From positions 186,001 to 250,000 of the forward strand of contig DYJD01000001.1 in the NCBI GenBank assembly GCA_020723325.1: DNA of 64,000 nucleotides, given 5' to 3'. The stretch is from Desulfosudis oleivorans. Its GTDB lineage: Bacteria; Desulfobacterota; Desulfobacteria; Desulfobacterales; SURF-7. The position numbers and the translations under genes were made by a program. Shown piece by piece: positions 7,821 through 17,224 of this stretch (positions within the stretch are counted from its first letter, which is position 1; each line of letters opens with the position of its first letter). The notes under the pieces are model-generated. The model saw only the letters and a program-made list of their open reading frames with translations. It searched no databases and was not told the origin of the DNA.

Positions 7821-8288
7821 GGGGTCGGTATCGGTATCGGAATCGGTATCGAAAAAAACAAGTTTGGCGACCACGAAAAACCAGGGCGTTTCCCCTGCTG
7901 ACCCCAAGACCCAACGCGATGGCTTGCCGTAGGGGCGGTTCGCGAACCGCCCCTACAGACCGATGGTTCGCGAACCGCCCCTACCCATCGGTGGGAGTAC
8001 CTGACCCGTCCCTGTTGGCGAATAGCCTTTCTTCGGGAGGGGTGCGGGCTGGGAAAAAAAATAAATATGGGGGTGCGGAAAAATTCGATTTACCGTTTTT
8101 TTCTTGCTCTTGCTCTTGCTCTTGCTCGTACTCGTAATCGGCTGCTTATGTGCTATTCAAATTCTGTCGTTCGATTACGAGTACCGCTACGCTGAGCACG
8201 AGCACGGCATTGAGCAAAGATGGTAAATTAAAATTTTCAATCTCCCTAAAGACTCGATACCGATTCCGATACCGATACTGATACCGAG
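7821..8288. repeat. Nested inverted-repeat composite (TCGGTA-type ends)
   Basis: The left end (7821-7851) is a run of GGTATC/GGAATC hexamers. The right end (8254-8288) is its reverse complement, CGATACCGATTCCGATACCG and onward. Inside are two palindromic GGCGGTTCGCGAACCGCC-type elements (7929-7991). Another pair is made of CTTGCT repeats at 8102-8125 running into GTACTCGTAATCG, facing CGATTACGAGTACCG and GAGCACGAGCACG at 8173-8205. The elements look inserted into one another. A compact copy of the outer element is at 45851-45931. Confidence 0.75.
7929..7956. repeat. 28-bp perfect palindrome, GTAGGGGCGGTTCG half-site
   Basis: The 14-base half GTAGGGGCGGTTCG is followed by its exact reverse complement. 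A second, partly overlapping dyad (CCGATGG / CCATCGG, 7960-7991) encloses another copy of the core. A near-identical 28-mer occurs at 28075-28102 and a shortened one at 31239-31256. Confidence 0.85.
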
Positions 8289-8543
8289 AGAATGGATGGC
8301 AGAGATAAAACCCAATCACTCACAAATCGCTTTGTTTTGGTGGGCAGTAGTATTGGCTTGATGAAATGCTGGTATTTAATTGTGCACATTCCGCGCCAAG
8401 ATTAAATGCGATTTCCCTGGTTCGTATCAAGGGGCATATTGCCAATGTTAATCCGATCGTTTATGATGCTGCATGCTTTGACTTGCTGCCGATGATTCAA
8501 GTGCCGTATCCACAAGGGAAGATTTTTAAAAGGTGGAGCCAAT

Positions 8544-10703
8544 ATGCAAAATCCGAAAATCCTGATTGTTGATGATGTTCCGAACAACATCACAATTTTA
8601 ACTGAAATTCTGAAATCCGACTACAAATTGGTTTGTGCCACCAACGGCAAGGACGCCCTGAAGCTGTCCACAACCGCTTCACCGGAATTGATTCTCCTGG
8701 ATGTGATGATGCCGGACATTGATGGCTATGAGGTTTGTCGGCGTCTGAAAGCAGATCCGCGGACAAGGGACATCCCGGTGCTGTTTCTGACCGCCAAGAA
8801 CGAGGAGGCGGATGAAACCAAAGGGCTTGAGCTCGGCGCGGTGGATTATATCTCAAAGCCTTTCAGCCCGGTTATTTTAAAACATAAACTCAGAATTCAT
8901 ATGGATCTGAAAAGGCATCGCGACCATTTGGAGGAGATGGTCAAAGAGCGCACCCAGGAGATTCAAAAATCCCATGAGGAATTGAAAAGAGAGATAACCG
9001 AAAAGATCCAGGCCCAAGACGCCTTTACCCAACAGCGGGCCTATTTTGTGCAATTGTTTGAAAATTCCCCCCTGGCCATTTTGCTGCTGGACAATGAAGG
9101 CAAAGTTATTGAAGTGAATTCGAGCTTTCAACGACTGTTTGGCCATGATTCACTCCAGGTGAAGGATCACTACAACAAATATCTGGTTGTTCCGGAAGAT
9201 CTCATGGCGGAATATGAGACCCTGTTTCAAAATATTTTACTGGGAAAAACAATAACCAAAGAAACCTACCGCATGCATAAAAACGGCAATCTCATACCGG
9301 TGGCTTTTCTTGGTTACCCCATTATCATCAAGGAACGCGTTGAAGGGCTTTTTATCGTTTATGAGGATATCACCCAGCGCAAGACTTTTGAAGCCCAGTT
9401 GCTGCACCAGACCTTTCATGATCCCCTCACCGGCGTTCCCAACCGGATTCTGTTGTCGGAACGTCTGAATCGCGCTTTGGAGCGTTCCAAAAGATACCAG
9501 GGATACCAATTCGCGGTTTTAATGGTGGATCTGGATCGCTTCAAAAGCGTCAATGATTCCCTGGGACATCTGGCCGGCGATTCCTTGCTGGTGGAAATAT
9601 CCAAGCGCATCAAGGAATGCATCCGCTCCACCGATACAGTGGCGCGCATGGGCGGTGATGAATTCGCCATTCTGGTGGAGGATTTTAAAAATTTGAGAGA
9701 GGTTTTTAAAATTGCCAATCGCATCCATACGGTTTCCCAAACCCCATTCATCATTGAACGAAATGAGGTCAGCATCAGCGCCAGCATTGGAATCGTGTTG
9801 GAAACAGATTCCTACACCCGGGCTGATTATATCTTGCGTGACGCGGATATTGCCATGTACCGCGCCAAGGAATCCGGCAAGGCCCGCTTCAAAGTGTTCA
9901 ACAAGCGCATGCATGAAGCTGCAATTGAATCCCTGCAAATGGAAAACGATCTCAGAAACGCAATTCAAAAAAATGAATTCATTCTTTATTACCAACCGAT
10001 CCTGTCCTTGATCAATCAACGTTTGATCGGGTTTGAGGCCCTGGTGCGTTGGAATCATCCTGAGCGCGGCATTGTCATGCCCGAGAAATTTATTCCCCTT
10101 GCCGAGGAAACCGGTCTGATCATTCCCCTGGGACAGATCGTTATCCGGGAGGCATGCCGGCAGCTCAAGAAATGGCAACAGATCTGCCCCCAAGCCGAAG
10201 ACTTGGCTGTCAGTGTCAATATCTCCGTCAAACAATTCCTGCAATCGGATCTGGTCAATTTCATCATGAAAGTGCTGAGTGAAAACCGTTTGCCGGCAAG
10301 TTGTTTGAAGCTGGAGATCACGGAAAGCCTGCTGGTGAAAGAGGCGAACATCATTATTGATAAACTCGTCAATATCAAAAATCTCGGCTTGAAAGTGGCC
10401 TTGGATGATTTCGGCACGGGCTATTCTTCCTTGTCCTATATTCAACATTTCCCCATCGACAATATCAAAATCGACCGCACCTTCATTCAAAAACTGGATG
10501 TGGAAAGCGGCAGCATGGAGATTGTCAAAACCATCATCTCCCTGGCCAAGAATCTAGGGCTTGATGTTGTTGCCGAAGGAGTGGAAAGGAAAGCCCAGAT
10601 CGAAATGCTTCGCAGTCTTCAATGCGATAATGTCCAGGGTTTTTACTACTCCCAACCGGTGGATTCGGATCGCGCTTTTGATTTAATAAAGGATTATCTG
10701 TAA
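8544..10703 (+). CDS. REC-PAS-GGDEF-EAL c-di-GMP turnover protein
   Basis: 719 residues. Receiver domain 1-120 ([35 protein letters not shown]), coiled coil, PAS domain about 165-280, GGDEF about 290-460 and EAL about 475-719. The GGDEF signature is intact (RMGGDEF, residues 368-374), with an RSTD inhibitory I-site five residues before it, so cyclase activity is plausible and feedback-inhibited. The EAL domain keeps [10 protein letters not shown] (E498), [35 protein letters not shown] and AEGVE, a full phosphodiesterase set. Net activity would depend on receiver phosphorylation and the PAS ligand. It is convergent with, and overlaps by 10 bases, the hybrid kinase gene, a natural partner. Confidence 0.95.
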   Translation: MQNPKILIVDDVPNNITILTEILKSDYKLVCATNGKDALKLSTTASPELILLDVMMPDIDGYEVCRRLKADPRTRDIPVLFLTAKNEEADETKGLELGAVDYISKPFSPVILKHKLRIHMDLKRHRDHLEEMVKERTQEIQKSHEELKREITEKIQAQDAFTQQRAYFVQLFENSPLAILLLDNEGKVIEVNSSFQRLFGHDSLQVKDHYNKYLVVPEDLMAEYETLFQNILLGKTITKETYRMHKNGNLIPVAFLGYPIIIKERVEGLFIVYEDITQRKTFEAQLLHQTFHDPLTGVPNRILLSERLNRALERSKRYQGYQFAVLMVDLDRFKSVNDSLGHLAGDSLLVEISKRIKECIRSTDTVARMGGDEFAILVEDFKNLREVFKIANRIHTVSQTPFIIERNEVSISASIGIVLETDSYTRADYILRDADIAMYRAKESGKARFKVFNKRMHEAAIESLQMENDLRNAIQKNEFILYYQPILSLINQRLIGFEALVRWNHPERGIVMPEKFIPLAEETGLIIPLGQIVIREACRQLKKWQQICPQAEDLAVSVNISVKQFLQSDLVNFIMKVLSENRLPASCLKLEITESLLVKEANIIIDKLVNIKNLGLKVALDDFGTGYSSLSYIQHFPIDNIKIDRTFIQKLDVESGSMEIVKTIISLAKNLGLDVVAEGVERKAQIEMLRSLQCDNVQGFYYSQPVDSDRAFDLIKDYL

Positions 10704-13700
10704 CTGTTCACGAGGGGTATAGACCCGGCGATAATTTCCCGGGCCTTGTCAAATTGATAGATGCTGATCTGGCTGTCCAGTTTTTGCATTATTTTTTCAA
10801 GCTCCGGAATCGGCGGACCGGTTTTAATCAGAGTTTTCAAGGCATCATAGCGGATTCTGGATTCAGCCGGATCGTATTCTTGCAAACTTTCATCCAATTC
10901 CTCAAACAGGCGAATGACTTCAACAGCATCAAAATTTTTCCGTCCCGGCAGGGTTTCCGCCCCGGCGGATTTCCGGTTGATGAATTGGTGAATGGAAGTC
11001 ATGACTTGGGCAATTGTTTTTTCCAATCGCGGCAGGAAGGCGGCGAACATGATTTTGTCATCCTTGCGCAAAGCGGTTTCCATTGATTCCGCCGTTGCCT
11101 GAAGATCGTGGGCGGAAATATTGCCGGCAGCCCCTTTCAGGGTGTGGATTGCTTTGGCAAGATCCGTAAATTTCTCCTGTTCCAGCAGCAAGCGCGTTTC
11201 CGTTGCGGAATCTTTGAAATGGGACATGAATTCCGCATAGATTTGGTCCAACCTTACCTCACTGCCGCCGATGCGCAGCAAGGCCTGGTTCACATCCAAG
11301 CCCGGTAAGGTTTCAGGCAAGCGGGAGGCCGGTCCGGTCATTTCGGTAAAAGCATTCGGGCATTCTTCTGAAATAGCAGGCTTGATGTAACGTTCGATTG
11401 TTTGGAACAGATTCTCGCGGTCTATGGGTTTGGCAACATAGTCGTCCATGCCGGCGGCCAGGCATTTTTCTTGATCGCCGTACATGGCCCGGGCCGTCAT
11501 GGCGATAATGGGCAAGGTGGTCAGACCAAGCTCCTGCCGGATAATCCTTGTGGCTTCAATGCCGTCCATTTCCGGCATCTGGATATCCATCAAGACCGCG
11601 TCGAATTTTTCGGTTTTTACTTTTTCCACCGCTTCTTTTCCATTCTCCGCCTTGTGTACGCAGATCCCGGCCAGGGCCAGAATTTCCGCAGCCACCACCT
11701 GGTTCACCGGGTTGTCCTCCACCAGCAATACATCGGCATTTTGGAAACGCCGGGAAGCAAAAACCGAGGAAAAGCTGCCGGTGCTGCCGGCGGCCCGGCA
11801 GCCGAAAATTTCCATGACCGTATCCAGAAAAAGGGATGGCTTGAGGGGTTTGGCCAGCAAACGGGCATAGTCGGCCATTCTGGAGGATGGGGCCGGTGCG
11901 GCCGGGTCAAAAGCACCCATCATGATGATGGGGGGGGGCGGTCCATTATTTTCAAGGGCGATTTTTTCAGCCAGTTCATAGCTGTCCATTTCCGGCAGAG
12001 TGGTATCGATTAAGATCAGCGAGAACGGGTCGTCATGGCCGGTTTCCAGGTAGCGTGACCATGCTGATCCGGCATCTTCGGCCATCTGGGGCCGAAAGCG
12101 AAACGACTCCAGCATCTGGCGGATGACCCGCCGGGAGGTGGGATTGTCTTCCACCACTAAAATTCTTAGGTCCTTCAGTCTTTCCGGAAGTTCCAAGATC
12201 TCGCATGGGGCCTGGGGGTCCGGCTTCAGTTTCACACTGAACCAAAAAGTGCTCCCCTTTCCTGAATGACTTTCAACCCAAATCTCGCCATCCATCAGTG
12301 CGCTAATCCTTTTACAAATGGCCAGTCCCAGACCAGTGCCTTCATATCTGCGGGTGGTGGAATTGTCGGCCTGGGAAAAGGCGTCAAATAAGGATTTTTG
12401 GGTCTCGCTATCAATGCCGATGCCGGTATCTGCCACGCTGACGAGAAGCTCAATGCTCTCCGGCTGTTTGTTGCGCGTTTGCACGGTCAGACAAATTTCA
12501 CCCTTTTCAGTGAATTTGACGGCATTGGATATGAGGTTGATGAGAATCTGCTGCAACCTTAAGGGATCGCCGATGACGCGGTCGGGCACATCCGGCTTGA
12601 TATCAATGATCAACTCGATTTCTTTTTTCAGGATTTTTTCCAGAAACATATCCGCCACTTCGTTGGCTATCTCCCGTATTTTAAATGAGATATTCTGGAA
12701 TTCGAGTTTGCCGGCTTCAATTTTGGAAAAATCCAAAATATCGTTGATGATGCCCAGCAAGGAGCGGGCGGAAGCGTGCACGATACCCAAATATTCCTTG
12801 ATTTGCCAGGCTTCAAGGGGGGCATGCATGATCAGATCCGACATGCCGATGATGGCGTTCATGGGTGTTCTGATTTCATGGCTCATGTTGGCGAGAAAGC
12901 TGCTTTTGGCCCGGGTGGAGGCATCGGCAGCCTCTTTGGCTTCCTGCAATTCCGCATTGGTGCTTTTCAGTTCCCGGGTGCGTTCCTCCACACGTTTTTC
13001 CAATTCATTGTGGATTTTCCGCAATTCCTTCTCCACTCTTTTTCTTTCAACAATCTCCAGCTTTAAATCTTCATTGGTGCTGGCCAATAAAGCCGTGCGT
13101 TCTTGCACCCGTGCTTCCAGTTCTTGATTGGCTTGCCTCACCTTGAACTGTTCCGCCTCAAGCTTCAGTGCCAAAAAGAAGTCTTTGCGGGCATAATATT
13201 CAATGGAATAGCAGGCAAACATGCCGATGACATTGGCGCTGATAAAGAAAAAATTATTGTTGAGAAGAATTGCCGTGGGCGTGTCCGTGAGGATCACCGC
13301 CGCGATTTCATAAAAAAAAACCACCAGCCAGCCGGAAAGGGAGGCCCAAAGGAATCTGGCGCGGATGAAAGTATAGGAGAACAAGAAAATAAGCATCAGA
13401 CCGGCGTAATAGGAAAAGTTCACCGGCGGCGGCGCAATCACCACCATGGCGATAATGCCGATGCCGGCCGCAACAATGACTATGGAAAGACAGAACTGCA
13501 TGCAACGTTTGAATGTTTTCCGGTAAGAAAAGAGGAGTACCAGGAGCACAATGGGACAGAAAAAGCCGTAGCGAATGGACCAGAGCATGTTGCGCATGCC
13601 GGGGACCAGTTGGGCGTCCAAAATGCCGAACAGGGAATAGAAAATGATGGCAAGCAGCAAGGAAAAACGCACCTGGCTCAGAAATTTTTGGTAGTAATCA

Positions 13701-13843
13701 TCCAGGAAAGCTTTTTCTGTGCGGCCCTCGTCGGTCTTGAACGCCAAGGTGAACCAGTTGATTTGCATTTCACGGAAGGTCTGTGATGCTTTGGGGAAGT
13801 ATGGCTCTTCCTGGGCTAGCATATGTTTTGCAATGTCAGCCAT
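10694..13843 (-). CDS. Six-TM hybrid histidine kinase (HisKA-HATPase-REC-REC-HPt)
   Basis: 1049 residues. About six membrane helices between residues 40 and 215 form the input module, with almost no periplasmic loops; this suits a hydrophobic ligand. A long coiled coil follows (215-310), then HisKA with the H-box [14 protein letters not shown] (His322), HATPase ([28 protein letters not shown]), receiver 1 ([21 protein letters not shown]), receiver 2 ([23 protein letters not shown]) and an HPt domain (HTLKGAAGN, His900). It is a complete phosphorelay in one chain. Its start overlaps the stop of the methyltransferase by 8 bases, so the two are translationally coupled, and it converges with the GGDEF-EAL gene. 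Architecture and coupling recall methyltransferase/kinase signalling pairs such as PhcB/PhcS. Confidence 0.93.
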   Translation of the reverse strand: MADIAKHMLAQEEPYFPKASQTFREMQINWFTLAFKTDEGRTEKAFLDDYYQKFLSQVRFSLLLAIIFYSLFGILDAQLVPGMRNMLWSIRYGFFCPIVLLVLLFSYRKTFKRCMQFCLSIVIVAAGIGIIAMVVIAPPPVNFSYYAGLMLIFLFSYTFIRARFLWASLSGWLVVFFYEIAAVILTDTPTAILLNNNFFFISANVIGMFACYSIEYYARKDFFLALKLEAEQFKVRQANQELEARVQERTALLASTNEDLKLEIVERKRVEKELRKIHNELEKRVEERTRELKSTNAELQEAKEAADASTRAKSSFLANMSHEIRTPMNAIIGMSDLIMHAPLEAWQIKEYLGIVHASARSLLGIINDILDFSKIEAGKLEFQNISFKIREIANEVADMFLEKILKKEIELIIDIKPDVPDRVIGDPLRLQQILINLISNAVKFTEKGEICLTVQTRNKQPESIELLVSVADTGIGIDSETQKSLFDAFSQADNSTTRRYEGTGLGLAICKRISALMDGEIWVESHSGKGSTFWFSVKLKPDPQAPCEILELPERLKDLRILVVEDNPTSRRVIRQMLESFRFRPQMAEDAGSAWSRYLETGHDDPFSLILIDTTLPEMDSYELAEKIALENNGPPPPIIMMGAFDPAAPAPSSRMADYARLLAKPLKPSLFLDTVMEIFGCRAAGSTGSFSSVFASRRFQNADVLLVEDNPVNQVVAAEILALAGICVHKAENGKEAVEKVKTEKFDAVLMDIQMPEMDGIEATRIIRQELGLTTLPIIAMTARAMYGDQEKCLAAGMDDYVAKPIDRENLFQTIERYIKPAISEECPNAFTEMTGPASRLPETLPGLDVNQALLRIGGSEVRLDQIYAEFMSHFKDSATETRLLLEQEKFTDLAKAIHTLKGAAGNISAHDLQATAESMETALRKDDKIMFAAFLPRLEKTIAQVMTSIHQFINRKSAGAETLPGRKNFDAVEVIRLFEELDESLQEYDPAESRIRYDALKTLIKTGPPIPELEKIMQKLDSQISIYQFDKAREIIAGSIPLVNSYR

Positions 13844-14777
13844 GGTTGAATGCCACTGTCCGGGGGGCTGTAATAAATTCCGCCCCGCGTTTCAGATGCA
13901 AAAAAAGATTGATTCCCTCGGGTTCCTGGCCGACGCGAATATCCTTGTCATCAAAACCGCATGTGCGGGCAAGGCTGATAAGCTCATCAGGGGTGCGATG
14001 GATCAGATGCCAATTGCCCACGATTTCCATGTAGGCACGGCTTGGGTTGACGGTGGAGAAATTGCCAATGACGATTTCGCCCTGGTCATCCAACTGCCCG
14101 ACAATGCGATTTAATAGGAAAACGAATTTTTTTTCGTTCAGATAATCGAACAAACCTGCTGACCAGATCAGGCGATATTTTTGCTTTGAAGAAAAGGCAA
14201 AGGCATTTGTATGCAGGAAATTGATTCGCTCTGTAAAATCCTTGCAGAGGTTTTTGGCATAGGAAATCGCCAGGGGGTCAAACTCAACATTGTCGAATAT
14301 GATTTTTCCCTGGTTGCTCTCGCTGAGGAATTCAAATAAATCCCTGGAAGGGCCGCTGGCGATATTGAGGACATGGATCTTGCTTTCTTGAGTATCCATG
14401 GCCTCCAGATTATGCAGCAACCGGATAAAATAGTCCTTGCGGTTGCGCACCGCCAGAGGGGCTTTTTGAAGCTGAAAAAAAAGATCCCATTTGCGCAAAT
14501 TCGGGTTTTTGGAAGTATATTTCTGATAGATTTTATCCAGAATTTCATAATCGCCGGGATAACCATGGGGCTTTTCATATGCAAAGCCCTGTAAGGTTAA
14601 AATGGACAGGGCTTCACCAAAACAGTTGCGCAATCGTGAAAGATCTTCAGGGGTCAATGTCCCGGCTTCCAATTCGGCGCGGATGGTTTCCAACCATTGG
14701 GAAAATTCGTCGTATTCAGATGGTTCGGGGCCGCCGTTGGCCGTCATTCTTTCTATGAAATCAAGGTGCTGTTGCAT
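13836..14777 (-). CDS. PhcB-like class I SAM-dependent methyltransferase
   Basis: 313 residues. An N-terminal helical region leads to [19 protein letters not shown] and [13 protein letters not shown], blocks that I recognise from proteins annotated as extracellular factor 3-hydroxypalmitate methyl ester biosynthesis (PhcB) relatives. The Rossmann methyltransferase core follows: [16 protein letters not shown] (motif I), [11 protein letters not shown] (acidic SAM-ribose contact) and [11 protein letters not shown]. In Ralstonia, PhcB makes a methyl-ester autoinducer sensed by the kinase PhcS. Here the next gene, overlapping by 8 bases, is a six-TM hybrid kinase, which favours a signal-synthase role. 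The substrate is inferred, not shown. A consensus-like promoter lies at 14853-14881. Confidence 0.78.
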   Translation of the reverse strand: MQQHLDFIERMTANGGPEPSEYDEFSQWLETIRAELEAGTLTPEDLSRLRNCFGEALSILTLQGFAYEKPHGYPGDYEILDKIYQKYTSKNPNLRKWDLFFQLQKAPLAVRNRKDYFIRLLHNLEAMDTQESKIHVLNIASGPSRDLFEFLSESNQGKIIFDNVEFDPLAISYAKNLCKDFTERINFLHTNAFAFSSKQKYRLIWSAGLFDYLNEKKFVFLLNRIVGQLDDQGEIVIGNFSTVNPSRAYMEIVGNWHLIHRTPDELISLARTCGFDDKDIRVGQEPEGINLFLHLKRGAEFITAPRTVAFNHG

Positions 14778-14852
14778 GTCGAAATCGGCTCCGTTTCAGG
14801 TTCGGCATTATTATGTCTTGAATCGCTGATGTGGAAGAATTCTATTTGCACC

Positions 14853-14881
14853 AACCTATCGAAAAGATAAAAGACTGTCAA
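14853..14881 (-). promoter_or_regulatory. Promoter of the methyltransferase/kinase operon
   Basis: On the minus strand a perfect TTGACA (14881-14876), 17-base spacer and TAGGTT (14858-14853). The start site near 14846 gives a leader of about 70 bases. Confidence 0.6.
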
Positions 14882-14906
14882 ATCATTATCCATTTTCAAA
14901 AATCAA

Positions 14907-14935
14907 TTGCGTACGAAATCCATTTGTTTTATAGT
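14907..14935 (+). promoter_or_regulatory. Promoter of the small-protein/parvulin genes
   Basis: TTGCGT at 14907-14912, 17 bases, TATAGT at 14930-14935, about 60 bases before the ATG at 14997. It is divergent from, and only 25 bases from, the methyltransferase promoter. Confidence 0.55.
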
Positions 14936-14996
14936 GCTCGGCATTTCATTCATCAAATGAATCCTTTTGTTAATTCTGATCAGATAAGAGGCAGGT

Positions 14997-15152
14997 ATGG
15001 AAAAAGACGATGAAAAGCGTTCCGGTGGGGAACGGCGCGAAAAAAGCAATAAACGGGTTGAGGCCATCATTGATTGTTTTATACCCAAAAAAGAGGAAAA
15101 ACGTTCCGGCCAGGATCGCCGCAAGCCGAAAAAACCTGTTGCCGAAAAATGA
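14997..15152 (+). CDS. 51-residue basic protein with two RSGxxRR motifs
   Basis: Tiny gene with ATAAGAGGCAGGT before its ATG and a promoter in front. The protein is highly charged (Lys/Arg/Glu) and carries KRSGGERRE near the N-terminus and KRSGQDRRK near the C-terminus around a short hydrophobic core (VEAIIDCFIPK). The same RRSGKDRR motif occurs in the PilZ protein at 42560-43111. RSGxDRR motifs are common in PilZ-associated and other small Deltaproteobacterial proteins, but I know of no function. It is followed 45 bases later by the parvulin gene. Confidence 0.55.
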   Translation: MEKDDEKRSGGERREKSNKRVEAIIDCFIPKKEEKRSGQDRRKPKKPVAEK

Positions 15153-15196
15153 CCCAAACGGGAAATTGTGAAAAAATTTGGAGGATAGAATTGAAA

Positions 15197-16348
15197 ATGA
15201 GAAAAAAGACTTATACCTGGGCTGTAGTTGTTTTATCCGTGCTGGGGTTGGTTGTTTCAGGCTGTTCAAAGTCTTCGGATCAATCGGTTTCCGAGGCTGA
15301 CAAGCTCGTCATCGCCGATGTTAATGGGCAAGAGATCACATCAGATGTTTTGGAAAAATATCTGGCGGCTCGACCAGTGCAGATGAACGCGGACAACAGC
15401 GCTGAGATGTTCAAGAAACGCGTGGATGAAATCATCGTGGATGAATTGCTGTACCAGGAGGCCCTGCGCCTGAAACTGGATCAAGAGCCGGATACTCGCC
15501 AGCGGATCCGGCAGGTGTTGAATCAGAAACTTTCCGAGGAGCAGATCAATAAAAAAGTATTGCAACGCAAAATCGAACAGGCGGAATTGCAGGCCTATTA
15601 TGACAGCCATCTGGATGAATTCAATCGTCCGGAAATGGTCAGACTGGCAGATGTCTTGATTGCCGTGCCCAAAGACGCCACCCCTGATCAACGGGCTGAA
15701 CTCAAGCAAAAGGCGGAAACCGTTTTAGCCGAAATCATGGCCGCTTCCAGCCCGAGTATAAGTTTTCCCCAGCTTGCGCGGAAGTATTCGGATCAGCCGG
15801 AAAAATACCCCAAAGGGGACACCGGCTTTTTCAGTCAGGATGGCAAACCCATCGGCATGGACCCGGCTGTGGCTGAAGCTGGTTTCAAACTGGAAAAAAG
15901 CGGGGATATTGCCAATGCGGTGATTGAGGCCGGGGACGGCTTTCACATCATCATGCAGACCGGCAAGCATCCGGCCTTTAACCGGCCCTTTGAACAGGTG
16001 GCCAAATATTTGGAGCGACGCATCCGCAACGAGGAACTGCAAAAAAAGCGCGACGAATTTGTTCAAGAGTTGAAAACAAAATCCAAGATTTCCACGGACG
16101 AAAAAGTCCTGGCCCAGGTTCAGGAAAAGCTGAAAACCAGTGGGAAAATGAAACCCATGCCGCCTGTGAACCGACCCATGCCGCCCATGCCGGCCGGCAT
16201 CGGGAATCCGGCGTCCATGCCCGGTGCCGACAATCCGCCGCCGCCGGCACCTGCTGGGGCTGCCAATCCGGCCCAGCCACCGCCGGTAGCACCTGCTGGG
16301 GCTGCCAACCCGGCCCAGCCGCCGCCGCCGGCCGGCCCAAGCAATTGA
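15197..16348 (+). CDS. Parvulin-type peptidyl-prolyl isomerase lipoprotein (SurA/PrsA-like)
   Basis: 383 residues from the ATG at 15197. A TTG at 15191 is better spaced from GGAGG and would add two residues. Signal peptide with lipobox LVVSGC, so a membrane-anchored periplasmic lipoprotein. A SurA-N-like helical region (about 35-150: VNGQEITSDVLEKYL) precedes a parvulin domain (about 155-270: VRLADVLIAV, FPQLARKYSDQPEKYPKGDTGFF, GDGFHIIMQTGKHPAF). It should assist folding of exported or outer-membrane proteins. The C-terminal 60 residues are a Pro/Ala/Gly/Asn low-complexity tail with a 14-residue tandem repeat. Confidence 0.9.
   Translation: MRKKTYTWAVVVLSVLGLVVSGCSKSSDQSVSEADKLVIADVNGQEITSDVLEKYLAARPVQMNADNSAEMFKKRVDEIIVDELLYQEALRLKLDQEPDTRQRIRQVLNQKLSEEQINKKVLQRKIEQAELQAYYDSHLDEFNRPEMVRLADVLIAVPKDATPDQRAELKQKAETVLAEIMAASSPSISFPQLARKYSDQPEKYPKGDTGFFSQDGKPIGMDPAVAEAGFKLEKSGDIANAVIEAGDGFHIIMQTGKHPAFNRPFEQVAKYLERRIRNEELQKKRDEFVQELKTKSKISTDEKVLAQVQEKLKTSGKMKPMPPVNRPMPPMPAGIGNPASMPGADNPPPPAPAGAANPAQPPPVAPAGAANPAQPPPPAGPSN
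16247..16330 (+). repeat. 42-bp tandem duplication encoding the Pro-rich tail
   Basis: GCACCTGCTGGGGCTGCCAA begins at 16247 and again at 16289. The unit encodes APAGAANPAQPPPV, so the repeat is in frame and can vary in number without breaking the gene. Confidence 0.8.
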
Positions 16349-16363
16349 AAATCATGATGGGCA

Positions 16364-16975
16364 ATGACGGATAATTATGCGAAAATAGCCCAAGCCAATC
16401 TGCGGCAGCTCTATCAGAACTTGCCGGCGGATCTTGCGGAAAATCTGCAGGCAGAAAGGCAAGGGGACTGCTTCATGTTCAATGCCTTTGGCCGGACATG
16501 CCTGCTCGGGCCCACGGGCATTGAATTGAGCGGCGGGAGCTATCCTTCGGTTTTGGGCATCCTGATTTCCCTGTACGCCTTGAATGCCAATCCGGCCCCA
16601 TGCCTGGACCAGCCCTTCAAGGCCTTTAAAGAGGTGCCCAACAGCATGCCCTATGTGGGCGCCTTCAGCAATCATACGGAAAAGATCCTGATCCCCCAGG
16701 TCCCCCGCATCCGCACTGAAACCGCCCGGATCCAGGCCGTCCTCCAGGGCCGGCCGGCACCGGTCGGGATCGGCGGGGATTTTGCCCTGGTTGTTTATCC
16801 ACTGCCGAAAATCGCCCTTTGTTACATTTTTTACGAGGCTGATGAGGATTTCCCGGCAGCGGTAACCTGCCTGTATTCCAACAATGCCCATTTGTTTTTA
16901 CCGGTGGATGCCTTGGCGGATGTGGGGGAGTACTCTTCCAAGTGGATTTTGGAGATACTTGCCGATCAACCGTGA
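16364..16975 (+). CDS. DUF3786 domain protein
   Basis: 203 residues in the DUF3786 pattern: GDCFMFNAFGRTCLLGPTGI, LGILISLYAL, VPNSMPYVGAFSNH, GIGGDFALVVYPLPKIALCYIFYEADEDFPAAVTCLYS, and FLPVDALADVGEY near the end. The family is frequent in sulfate reducers and acetogens, sometimes near corrinoid/Fe-S proteins. Its function is unknown. It starts 15 bases after the parvulin stop, so is probably co-transcribed. A long imperfect inverted repeat follows. Confidence 0.8.
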   Translation: MTDNYAKIAQANLRQLYQNLPADLAENLQAERQGDCFMFNAFGRTCLLGPTGIELSGGSYPSVLGILISLYALNANPAPCLDQPFKAFKEVPNSMPYVGAFSNHTEKILIPQVPRIRTETARIQAVLQGRPAPVGIGGDFALVVYPLPKIALCYIFYEADEDFPAAVTCLYSNNAHLFLPVDALADVGEYSSKWILEILADQP

Positions 16976-16999
16976 TCGTTGTAGCGGATACAAAAAAGC

Positions 17000-17158
17000 T
17001 AAATTCGAATCTCGAAATCCGAAATCCGAAACAAATTCAAAATTTCAATCACCAAAAAACCAAAACACAAAGCAGCGGCCAATGGCCGGGTTGTTTTATT
17101 TGAATTTGTGTGATTCGAATTTGTTTCGTATTTTCGATATTCGAAATTTCGGATTTTT
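17000..17158. repeat. Dispersed inverted repeat, AATTCGAA-type, copy 1
   Basis: The left arm carries AAATTCGAATCTCGAAATCC then GAAACAAATTCAAAATTTCA. The right arm (from about 17097) carries its imperfect complement (TTGAATTTG, ATTCGAATTTGTTTCGTATT, TTCGATATTCGAAATTTCGG). A short GC-rich loop (GGCCAATGGCC) separates them. It sits between convergent genes and could also act as a bidirectional terminator. Copy 2 is at 37801-37960 and a half copy at 35254-35278. Confidence 0.8.
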
Positions 17159-17224
17159 CCGGCTTGTTTTGTGGGAGCGGCTTCCAGCCGCGATACGGCC
17201 GAAACGAAAATCTATGTCTGCCGA

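Larger units (their letters stand above)
7549..8543. other. Gene-free stretch of about 1 kb
   Basis: No credible coding frame. Bases 7549-7780 are AT-rich upstream DNA of the response regulator and include the dyad ACCATGG TCAG CCATGGT near 7583. Bases 7821-8288 are the nested inverted-repeat composite annotated separately. Bases 8289-8543 are the untranslated upstream region of the GGDEF-EAL gene, with no clear promoter. Short open frames here (7790-8137, 8366-8572) run through repeat DNA. Confidence 0.7.

Noticed and set aside
7790-8137. 115-residue open frame in the 1-kb gap
   Set aside because: Runs through repeat arms and encodes RYRYRNRYRKK-type low complexity and CSCSCS; it is repeat DNA.
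7821-8288. Possible CRISPR array
   Set aside because: The repeat units are adjoining degenerate hexamers and palindromes with no uniform repeat-spacer spacing.
8352-8371. Second sigma-54-like site TTGGCTTG...TGCT upstream of the GGDEF-EAL gene
   Set aside because: The GG-to-GC spacing is one base too long and the conserved CACG/TTGC bases are missing.
9519-10490. 323-residue open frame on the minus strand
   Set aside because: Antisense to the GGDEF-EAL gene, whose motifs are complete.
15074-15196. Upstream extension of the parvulin gene
   Set aside because: It overlaps the tiny gene at 14997 and would bury the signal peptide.
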